Below, in pieces: positions 23,624 through 25,893 of a DNA stretch of 25,893 nucleotides. Location of the stretch: contig BLXT01002061.1 of the NCBI GenBank assembly GCA_019648995.1, positions 354,833 through 380,725 on the forward strand, written 5' to 3'. How positions within the stretch are numbered: the first letter of the stretch is position 1; every line of letters begins with the position of its first letter. The translations under genes were made by a program, and so were the position numbers. The notes under the pieces were generated by a model, which searched no databases, was not told where the DNA came from, and saw nothing but the letters and a program-made list of their open reading frames with translations. Source of the stretch: Plakobranchus ocellatus. Lineage: Eukaryota > Mollusca > Gastropoda > Plakobranchidae.

Positions 23624-24173
23624 GTAATGAATACGATGATGAAGACAATAATCATAATATTTTTATTATTACTACTAAATGGTAATTATGATAATAACTA
23701 TTATTGTTATTATAAGAAATATGGTCATGATGACAACGGTGAGGATGATGATGATGATAATGATGAGAATAATAGTGAAAATAATGTAAATAATATGTTT
23801 CAATTGCAGAAAGCATGGAAATAGGGCAAAATTGAACACCATACTTTCAACGTCACATAAACTGATCTCCACTCATTTCTGAAAAAGTTCTTATACTTGC
23901 CGAGAACCATGTGATATTTCCGATAACTGATGAAGAAGTAAGACCATAATGGCTCAAACAAAAAACAAACCAGATGAATGACTGTAAGCACAATCTATTC
24001 CACTCCTCACCCCTGTCCAGTGAGGGCCCGCTTCAGACTGGTTTTGCCTGCATTCTCCTGCCCGACCAGCATGAGTCGCGTCCTGCGGATGGGCTGGGTG
24101 CCGCTAGCACAGGCCAGCTCGTAGGCTTCCACTGCTCTGGCTCCCTGTGCAATGATCTCTCGCGGGACGTTCT
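3242..24173 (-). CDS. Partial ROCO GTPase gene: Roc-COR-Cys-rich-Death-TIR-CaaX tail (20 exons; 5' end outside window)
   Basis: Twenty exons with AG/GT boundaries join in one frame with matching phases at all 19 introns, giving 3570 nt after a 2-nt partial codon (1189 residues plus TAA). Visible motifs are the P-loop GQENAGKT (37-44), switch I TDGIEVT (62-68), G3 DFAGQ (279-283) and G4 THRDK (355-359), followed by COR, a cysteine-rich patch, a Death domain, a TIR domain and a low-complexity tail ending CHIL. In known ROCO proteins the Roc domain binds and hydrolyses GTP and COR dimerises; Death and TIR domains recruit signalling partners, and some TIRs cleave NAD+. A role in innate immunity or cell death is inference. 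N-terminal repeats (LRR or ankyrin are usual in ROCO proteins) would lie beyond the right edge. The order differs from DAPK1, which has kinase-ankyrin-Roc-COR-Death and no TIR. I know no gene symbol for it. Confidence 0.93.
4055..4198. repeat. 48-bp degenerate tandem repeat, three copies
   Basis: GTATTCATTA with a following TTTAAGCTGGAG / CTTGAAGCTAGAG block and ATGCAAGCTACT recurs at 4103 and 4151, with an older copy from 4055. It lies in the intron between exons 20 and 19. A related looser repetition of GTCCTTTAGG is seen at about 3898-4035. It does not resemble the nearby splice junctions. Confidence 0.65.
4554..4825 (+). mobile_element. tRNA-derived SINE-like repeat, copy 2
   Basis: The better-preserved partner of 812-1072. 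The head CAAGTTAGAGGTCTGAGG followed by TTTGAATCTCA resembles the anticodon-to-T-loop half of a tRNA and holds a good RNA polymerase III B box (GGTTTGAATCTC). The body is shared with copy 1. It is inserted antisense to the gene, in the intron between exons 20 and 19. Confidence 0.75.
4927..5104 (-). CDS. Exon 19: TIR domain, second half
   Basis: Acceptor TGTGGCCAG ends at 5105 and donor GTAAGA starts at 4926; phase 0 in, phase 1 out, residues 963-1021. LVVACITPKYTAS is strand C, LCNRELWLADML the helix carrying Glu981 in the place of the catalytic Glu of NADase TIRs, and PILPVVMETVGWPPPGG the strand D/box 2 region. HIDM near the end completes the fold. Confidence 0.94.
5782..5845 (-). mobile_element. 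tRNA-like SINE head
   Basis: On the minus strand an A-box-like TTGGCTTAGTAGTA (5825-5838) is followed about 30 nt later by a B box GGTTTGATTCC (5784-5794), the spacing of a tRNA gene. It does not fold as a complete tRNA, so a SINE is more likely. It sits in the intron between exons 19 and 18; the body probably extends left to about 5690. Confidence 0.55.
6017..6195 (-). CDS. Exon 18: TIR domain, first half
   Basis: Acceptor CTGGCTCAG ends at 6196 and donor GTGGGT starts at 6016; phase 1 in, phase 0 out, residues 903-962. PQVFLSYQWDAQ (909-920) is TIR box 1 (strand A), and GYSCWMDIGQMGGGDQL (934-950) is the strand B and BB-loop region. It is joined directly to the Death domain by a linker of about 10 residues, much shorter than the MyD88 intermediate domain. 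Confidence 0.95.
6196..6617. other. Intron between exons 18 and 17
   Basis: AT-rich with a CTT/ATT-rich stretch at 6225-6370 and T runs. No exon-like or repeat signal beyond simple sequence. Confidence 0.6.
6618..6791 (-). CDS. Exon 17: Death domain, second half
   Basis: Acceptor TCCACACAG ends at 6792 and donor GTGACT starts at 6617; phase 1/1, residues 845-902. GYKQNRIETL matches the Death helix 3 start (LGxxxxxIxxI), LALLTDWIVS the helix with the usual Trp, and VDVLLHYLKHLGCNDVADII the last two helices. Together with exon 16 it forms a complete domain of about 85 residues. Confidence 0.94.
6792..7317. other. Intron between exons 17 and 16
   Basis: AT-rich; nothing recognised. Confidence 0.6.
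7318..7476 (-). CDS. Exon 16: Death domain, first half
   Basis: Acceptor TGATCAG ends at 7477 and donor GTGAGT starts at 7317; phase 1/1, residues 792-844. LPSWLKGAAKLLNG (817-830) and DWMALARTM (836-844) correspond to helices 1 and 2 of Death domains, including the core Trp of the DWxxLA motif. Symmetric phases make this a shuffling-compatible exon. Confidence 0.92.
7677..7698. repeat. (TC)n microsatellite
   Basis: Eleven TC units, directly left of an open plus-strand frame (7699-7902). On the plus strand it would act as a polypyrimidine tract ending in CTCAAG. Confidence 0.9.
7699..7902 (+). other. Open plus-strand fragment with two in-frame 32-codon repeats
   Basis: Antisense within the intron between exons 16 and 15, 67 codons are open up to TGA at 7900-7902, without an ATG near the left end. 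The translation is basic and carries KCGHIIRRGIK at the start and KCGCIICMKNLK 32 residues later. The DNA repeats with a 96-bp period (TGTGG at 7705 and 7801), so the duplication kept the frame. A decayed mobile-element coding piece or an unrecognised exon are both possible; I do not recognise the family. Confidence 0.35.
7977..8049 (-). CDS. Exon 15: linker from Cys-rich patch to Death domain
   Basis: Acceptor CTTTCTCAG ends at 8050 and donor GTAAGT starts at 7976; phase 0 in, phase 1 out, residues 768-791. It begins IVCCEHRRV, so Cys 770/771 and His 773 may complete the metal-binding patch, and continues as FKKWFPSSHSN. It is only 73 bp and is supported by strong sites and correct phases on both sides. 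Confidence 0.88.
8050..9489. other. Intron between exons 15 and 14
   Basis: 1.44 kb, AT-rich. Apart from a weak tRNA-like stretch at 8508-8600 nothing is recognised. Confidence 0.6.
8508..8600 (+). mobile_element. Possible degenerate tRNA-derived SINE head
   Basis: CAGTGGGTAGAGCA resembles a tRNA A box (D arm). The expected B box about 45 nt later is poor (TTACAAGTC). Treated as a decayed SINE, not a functional tRNA. Confidence 0.35.
9490..9669 (-). CDS. Exon 14: cysteine-rich post-COR segment
   Basis: Acceptor ATGTCTCAG ends at 9670 and donor GTGAAG starts at 9489; phase 0/0, residues 708-767. A helix (LETSLSELRSLWMKRL) is followed by Cys at 732, 735, 737, 741, 749, 754 and 763 and His at 744 and 756. 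The spacing C-x2-C-x-C-x3-C-x2-H-x4-C-x4-C-x-H suggests a metal-binding (probably zinc) patch, similar to Cys-rich segments after COR in other ROCO proteins. Metal binding is inference. Confidence 0.92.
9670..11038. other. Intron between exons 14 and 13
   Basis: 1.37 kb of AT-rich sequence with T runs near 10080-10120. No exon, repeat or RNA gene recognised. Confidence 0.6.
11039..11119 (-). CDS. Exon 13: short post-COR linker
   Basis: Acceptor TTTGTTCCAG ends at 11120. Donor GTTAGG at 11038 is chosen because it leaves phase 0, as exon 14 requires. Residues 681-707: a short strand ILVMHVKDKE, then Ser/Thr/Pro/Ala. If the intron is retained, the frame reads 8 more codons and stops at TAG (11003-11005), so a shorter form lacking Death and TIR is formally possible. 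The acceptor is preceded by about 350 nt of pyrimidine-rich intron. Confidence 0.83.
11127..11490. repeat. Long purine tract (pyrimidine tract in the transcript)
   Basis: About 360 bp of plus strand are almost entirely A and G, with GAGA, GAAA and GGAA motifs and an AAAG run near 11373-11388. On the gene strand this is a polypyrimidine stretch ending right before the acceptor of exon 13. Such tracts can form triplex (H-DNA) structures. The long reading frames here on the minus strand are artefacts of composition. Confidence 0.85.
11701..11965 (-). repeat. 74-bp tandem array derived from the exon 12 donor junction
   Basis: Units begin at about 11715, 11789, 11863 and 11937, exactly 74 bp apart. 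On the gene strand each reads CTCCATCGTATGAAG then GTAGGTCAG and a GGGGAATGA block, matching the true junction CTCCATCGCATCAAG|GTAGGCCAG at 12042/12041. The unit translates to a decayed copy of the exon's last codons. GT is kept at three of four copies; at 11736 it is AT. Confidence 0.88.
12042..12199 (-). CDS. Exon 12: COR C-terminal part
   Basis: Acceptor GTGTGTAG ends at 12200 and donor GTAGGC starts at 12041; enters phase 1, leaves phase 0, residues 628-680. It begins GLFHRLQARAI (COR) and ends with VAIEMCTAHLHRIK. The last 25 or so bases and the intron start seeded the 74-bp array at 11701-11965. Confidence 0.93.
12200..13022. other. Intron between exons 12 and 11
   Basis: Holds the (AG)n run listed separately; the rest is AT-rich with nothing recognised. 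The exon 11 donor side has a CT-rich stretch at about 12905-12940. Confidence 0.6.
12337..12377. repeat. (AG)n microsatellite
   Basis: About 20 AG units, extended by imperfect AGAGAAAG to about 12390. On the gene strand it is a (CT)n tract about 140 nt upstream of the exon 12 acceptor. Confidence 0.95.
13023..13152 (-). CDS. Exon 11: COR dimerisation half, start
   Basis: Acceptor CTTGTGGCAG ends at 13153 and donor GTATAG starts at 13022; phase 0 in, phase 1 out, residues 585-627. WYIPMRF matches the 'Y(F)IPs' strand of COR, and LFYIDFNSFLPE-GLFHRL is formed across the junction with exon 12, a well-known COR C-terminal pattern. Confidence 0.93.
13153..14331. other. Intron between exons 11 and 10
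   Basis: 1.18 kb, AT-rich, no recognised structure. Confidence 0.6.
14332..14499 (-). CDS. Exon 10: COR domain, middle
   Basis: Acceptor ATTACTTCAG ends at 14500 and donor GTAGTA starts at 14331; phase 0/0, residues 529-584. It encodes the COR stretch that continues from PQWLIDMF: WGVLADKWSHLINHGILEE, then LLPSIWPD and a helix FLLALMAKFDLLCKRLPP. It fits COR well and joins both neighbours in frame. Confidence 0.93.
14500..16096. other. Intron between exons 10 and 9
   Basis: The longest intron that is not array-expanded (1.6 kb). Only a decayed tRNA-like head at 15289-15343 is seen. Confidence 0.6.
15289..15343 (-). mobile_element. Possible degenerate tRNA-derived SINE head
   Basis: On the minus strand GGTGGTAGCACAATG (15329-15343) resembles an A box, and AGTTTGAGTTTG (15289-15300) a worn B box at tRNA-like spacing. 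The rest has decayed. Confidence 0.4.
16097..16309 (-). CDS. Exon 9: COR winged-helix part
   Basis: Acceptor GTGTGGCAG ends at 16310 and donor GTGAGG starts at 16096; phase 0/0, residues 458-528. It contains VAALLQFYHDLGLLVHYP and VVLNPQWLIDMF, both hallmark COR segments (the LLxFxHDLGxLxHF and VxLxPQWLxDxF patterns of ROCO proteins). Confidence 0.95.
17049..17086. repeat. 12-bp inverted repeat with 14-nt loop
   Basis: GCGTCCAGTACT (17049-17060) and AGTATTGGACGC (17075-17086) pair over 12 positions, with one G-T wobble. It is unusually GC-rich for the surrounding intron. Confidence 0.75.
17121..17136. repeat. (CA)n microsatellite
   Basis: Eight CA units, followed by imperfect CATACACTC and a CT-rich stretch. 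Confidence 0.9.
17308..17451 (-). CDS. Exon 8: start of COR domain
   Basis: Acceptor CTGTCCAG ends at 17452. The donor is a weak GTCTGA at 17307, accepted because it keeps phase 0 and the family pattern. Residues 410-457. A charged helix (MHLREELEKVARQQ) is followed by YMGEHIPTKWLRFEHDI; the P-x-x-W-L-R-F-E pattern marks the beginning of COR in ROCO proteins. Confidence 0.92.
17698..17814 (-). CDS. Exon 7: end of Roc domain
   Basis: Acceptor CACCTCCAG pattern ends at 17815 and donor GTGAGA starts at 17697; phase 0/0, residues 371-409. After a helix (VDEKWATLREFLVGKPY) comes NVVLPFFAVEN, the last strand of the Roc fold, where the weakly conserved G5 loop sits. It leads directly into the COR linker of exon 8. 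Confidence 0.92.
17815..18365. other. Intron between exons 7 and 6
   Basis: AT-rich; a short CAT/ATC-rich patch at 18085-18180. Nothing else recognised. Confidence 0.6.
18366..18515 (-). CDS. Exon 6: Roc G4 motif THRDK
   Basis: Acceptor CCTTGCAG ends at 18516 and donor GTTAGC starts at 18365; phase 0/0, residues 321-370. YLDFWMRSIHAHA is the Roc helix before G4, followed by a polar loop, then PPIVVVGTHRDK; THRDK (355-359) is the guanine-specificity motif as found in Roc domains, in place of NKxD. The exon is too short on its own to give a Met-initiated reading frame. Confidence 0.93.
18516..19405. other. Intron between exons 6 and 5
   Basis: AT-rich, nothing recognised. Confidence 0.6.
19406..19492 (-). 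CDS. Exon 5: Roc strand after G3
   Basis: Acceptor GCAACCAG ends at 19493 and donor GTAACC starts at 19405; phase 0/0, residues 292-320. VFLTSRAVYCLVFNL is the strand that follows THQ in Roc domains, and DDLSMNPAEPGDK is the loop after it. The match in sequence order and phase to exons 4 and 6 is complete. Confidence 0.93.
20200..20904 (-). repeat. 66-bp tandem array derived from the exon 4 donor junction
   Basis: Ten units; GCCTAC or its variant recurs at 20264, 20323, 20389, 20456, 20522, 20588, 20654, 20720, 20786 and 20852, mostly exactly 66 bp apart. On the gene strand each unit reads CAGGTAGGCTGC with a CTGTGTTTAATAGATACAAC block, matching the true exon 4 junction CAG|GTAGGCTGC and the start of the intron (20911 leftwards). 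Seven units retain CAGGTAGGC intact. A second CAGGTGGAT lies in most units. Confidence 0.9.
20911..21342 (-). CDS. Exon 4: end of Roc insertion and G3 motif DFAGQ
   Basis: Acceptor ATCGCAG ends at 21343 and donor GTAGGC starts at 20910; phase 0 on both sides, residues 148-291. The first 125 or so residues are polar and charged (Lys, Glu, Asp, Ser, Gln, Thr) and look disordered. The last 20 are unmistakably Roc: a hydrophobic strand VILSIW (273-278), then DFAGQ (279-283) and YYTTHQ. The DFAGQ-YY-THQ pattern is typical of Roc domains. The donor side seeded the 66-bp array just downstream. Confidence 0.92.
21718..22200 (-). repeat. 54-bp tandem array derived from the exon 3 donor junction
   Basis: GATCA recurs at 21722, 21776, 21831, 21884, 21937, 21976, 22031, 22084, 22137 and 22192, about 54 bp apart. 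Two subtypes largely alternate. One reads GGGATGCCCAGACAGTAAGT on the gene strand, close to the true junction GATGCCCAAACA|GTAAGTGATC at 22202/22201. The other reads TATTCTCAGGCAGTAAGTG. Several units keep a consensus GTAAGT donor. Confidence 0.9.
22202..22323 (-). CDS. Exon 3: Roc insertion
   Basis: The acceptor CACCAG ends at 22324 and the donor is a strong GTAAGT at 22201. It enters phase 1 and leaves phase 0, giving residues 107-147. It contains an acidic start (GGEETLAEEQ) and a helical-looking middle (LAVATNLALEVMVKLRQ). No family motif is recognised; it is placed in the gene by phase, strand and position between G2 and G3. The donor side is the parent of the 54-bp array at 21718-22201. 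A 6-bp inverted repeat (22316-22331) spans the acceptor. Confidence 0.85.
22324..23117. other. Intron between exons 3 and 2
   Basis: AT-rich. Contains the dispersed repeat at 22961-23028; nothing else recognised. Confidence 0.6.
22961..23028. repeat. Dispersed repeat, copy 1
   Basis: ATCATGTTCCCCCACTCAAG with the following CCTGTTCCCATTAACATTGT block matches 25218-25280 in the same orientation. Probably a piece of a transposable element; the family is not recognised. Confidence 0.6.
23118..23275 (-). CDS. Exon 2: Roc switch I and start of insertion
   Basis: The acceptor CTGATCAG ends at 23276. I place the donor at GTGAGG (23117) because it gives phase 1, which the next exon requires; reading on would use a weak GTCGAC site in the wrong phase. 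The exon encodes residues 54-106. TDGIEVT (62-68) is the G2/switch I segment. From about residue 70 the sequence leaves the Roc pattern (Trp/Cys/Ser/Gly then Glu/Arg-rich) and begins a long insertion. The last codons are uncertain because of the donor choice. Confidence 0.86.
23276..24010. other. Intron between exons 2 and 1
   Basis: Dominated by the (AAT)n tract and its degenerate flanks (about 23500-23800); otherwise AT-rich with nothing recognised. Confidence 0.6.
23546..23622. repeat. (AAT)n microsatellite
   Basis: About 25 perfect AAT/ATA units, with imperfect AT-, GAT- and AAC-rich trinucleotide sequence on both sides. It produces long Ile- or Leu-only frames that are not genes. Confidence 0.95.
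24011..24173 (-). CDS. Exon 1 of window: Roc P-loop
   Basis: Acceptor TCTACAG ends at 24174 and donor GTGAGG starts at 24010. The exon enters with 2 nt finishing a codon and leaves with 2 nt (phase 2). It encodes residues 1-53. A basic lead-in PIRRTRLMLVG runs into GQENAGKTSL (37-46), the Walker A/G1 loop of a Roc GTPase. The stretch before it (residues 4-26) looks like the helical linker usually found between N-terminal repeats and Roc. The acceptor side is the parent of a long tandem array to its right. Confidence 0.93.
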
Positions 24174-25815
24174 CTGTAGATACATTGAGTAAGATACATA
24201 CAGGCTTCACACGGCTTCTCATTTTGTGATAAATCTTTGAGCATAGTTTCCACTATTCACTTCTACTACTGAGCTCAATAGCAGGAGGAGATAATTTGCC
24301 CTGAAAACATAATACCCATAAACATTTTCTGTGGATACACTGGACAAGACACAAACCGGTTCAATTTTCAAGGTCTTTATCTGTAGATTAATTGACAAGA
24401 TACAACATGCTTCAATTCCCATAAACATTTTCTGTTGATACACTGTACAAGATACATACAGGCTTTAATTCCCGGAAACATTTTCAGTGGATACTGGACA
24501 AGACAAACTGGTACAATTTTCAAGGACGTTTTCTATAGATTGACGAGATGCATACAGGCTTCAATTCCCGGAAACATTTTCTGTGTATACACTGTACAAG
24601 ATACATTCAGGCTTAAATTCCCGGAAACATTTTCTGTGGGTACACTGGACAAGATACATACAGGCTTAAATTTCCGGAAACATTTTCTGTGGATACTGGA
24701 TAAGACACAAATCGGTACAATTTTCAAGGACGTTCTCCGTAGATTAATTGACAAGATACATACAGGCTTCAATTGCCTGAAACATTTTCTGTGGGTACAC
24801 TGGACAAGATACATATAGGCTTCAATTCCCATAAACATTTTCTGTGGATACACTGTACAAGATACATACAGGCTTAAATTCCCGGAAACATTTTCTGTGG
24901 ATACTGGATAAGACACAAATCGGTACAATTTTCAAGGACGTTCTCTGTAGATTAATTGACAAGATACATACAGGCTTCAATTCCCATAAACATTTTTTGT
25001 GAATACACTGGACAAGACACAAACCGGTCGCACAATTTTCATGGACGTTCTCTGTAGATTAATTGACAAGATACATAGAGATTAATATTCTCGGGGACAT
25101 TCTTAGTGGATACACTGAAAAAGATATATAGAGGTTAAAACTTTCGGGTGCATTCTTTATAGATTTAATGAACAAGGATCTTCTTCTTTAGGTACCACGC
25201 CTGAAAAAAACATTAGCGATCATGTTCCTCCACTCAAACCTGTTCTCAGTTAACCTTGAAAACGACTGTTGCTGCTATTACCTATTGTCCACGACTTAAG
25301 ACTTCTAATAAAACTTATTATCTGTCTATCCCTGCCTCGTTTATCTTCAAACTTTCCTGCCATTGCTAAGTGTAGAACGAGAATAAAAAAGCAAAAATTT
25401 ACGGGGACATTCATTGTGGGTGTATGAACCGTAAATGTAGAAGTTAACATTATATGGGACCTTCTTTGTTGATTATTGAACCAAAAGTATACAAATATAA
25501 TTCTGTGGGAGATTCCTAACGAATAGATGAACAAAAAATGTAGAAGTGAAAACTCTAAATGAACTTCTTCTTTGCGGGTTTATGAACCAAAAATATGAAG
25601 ATAAAATTAAGTAGACATTCTTTGTGGAAACATGAACCAAAAGGATAAAGACTGAAATTCTGTGAAACCATCTTTGTGAATACACGAACCAAAAAGGTAC
25701 AGATTAAAGCTCTCAGGCGTATTCACTGTTGATACGTGATCCAAAAAAAATATCGAGATAAAAAATCTGCTGGACTTTCTTAATGGGTACATAGTCCAAG
25801 AATACAAGACAGTTT
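24174..25815 (-). repeat. 52-bp tandem array derived from the exon 1 acceptor junction
   Basis: About 25 units at a period of 50-55 bp, for example GTGGA/GTAGA marks at 24331, 24383, 24434, 24487, 24535, 24583, 24636, 24689, 24739, 24791, 24844, 24897, 24947, 24999, 25054, 25106 and 25159. On the gene strand each carries GCCTGTATGTATCTTG, then TCTACAG or TCCACAG, then AGAACGTCC or AAAATGTTT. The true acceptor is TCTACAG|AGAACGTCC at 24174/24173; the units at 24947 and 25054 are identical to it over 16 nt. Units right of 25390 are more diverged. A 200-bp insertion interrupts the array at about 25190-25390. Confidence 0.9.
25190..25390. mobile_element. Insertion inside the 52-bp array, with dispersed repeat copy 2
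   Basis: The 52-bp pattern stops and resumes around this block. Positions 25218-25280 match 22961-23028 (ATCATGTTCCTCCACTCAAA and the following CCTGTTCTCAGTTAACCTTG block). This suggests a transposable-element insertion, though no target-site duplication was clear to me. Confidence 0.5.
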
Positions 25816-25893
25816 AAATCCTACAGCATGTGATCAAAATAATTGCCATGCACAAGATTGCTTACTTAGTGTTATGATTGCAATGTCAGCGTC

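Noticed and set aside
23452..23872. Frames of Ile, Leu or Asn runs
   Set aside because: Produced by the (AAT)n microsatellite and its flanks.
3242..24173. Identification as DAPK1, LRRK, MFHAS1 or MyD88
   Set aside because: None combines Roc-COR, Death and TIR in this order; assigning one of these symbols would be misleading.
24219..25022. Frames with repeated peptide pieces such as STENV and KPVCIL
   Set aside because: They are translations of the 52-bp array; the resemblance to exon 1's STENV start comes from duplication of the splice junction, not from extra exons.
20200..25815. Regular arrays considered as CRISPR
   Set aside because: Units are homogeneous end to end without conserved repeat plus variable spacer, and the DNA is clearly eukaryotic with spliced exons.

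Overview
The window is animal nuclear DNA, AT-rich and mostly non-coding. It carries one large multi-exon gene on the minus strand. GT-AG introns, abundant microsatellites, tRNA-derived SINE-like repeats and the protein family all point to an invertebrate. A lophotrochozoan, probably a mollusc and perhaps a gastropod, is my best guess, but this is inference because no species-specific marker is visible.

The gene is an incomplete ROCO-type GTPase. Twenty consecutive exons run from 24173 down to the stop codon at 3242-3244. Every junction is in phase across the 19 introns, giving 1189 residues plus the stop; the 5' part of the gene lies beyond the right edge. In this annotation residue 1 is the first full codon of the rightmost exon. 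The order of parts is: Roc GTPase domain (P-loop 37-44, switch I about 62-68, DFAGQ 279-283, THRDK 355-359), COR domain (about 410-680), a cysteine-rich patch (732-773), a Death domain (about 818-902), a TIR domain (about 908-1021), and a Ser/Gly/Arg-rich tail ending in a CaaX-like CHIL. The protein therefore joins a ROCO GTPase core to a MyD88-like Death-TIR output module and may be membrane-anchored by prenylation. A role in innate immune or cell-death signalling is inferred from the domains.

Layout: 1-3009 is downstream, non-coding DNA with one SINE-like copy and a 97-bp duplication. 3010-3241 is the probable 3' UTR. 3242-24173 is the gene. 24174-25893 is the intron upstream of the first visible exon, filled by a tandem array.

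The most unusual DNA-level feature is that four introns hold tandem arrays (units of about 74, 66, 54 and 52 bp) whose units are decayed copies of the neighbouring splice junction. Three derive from the 5' splice sites of the exons ending at 12042, 20911 and 22202, and one from the 3' splice site of the exon starting at 24173. Many units keep usable-looking GT or AG sites. A second notable point is that the Death and TIR segments are each bounded by phase-1 introns, whereas the ROCO core is almost all phase 0, as expected if the Death-TIR module was added by exon shuffling.
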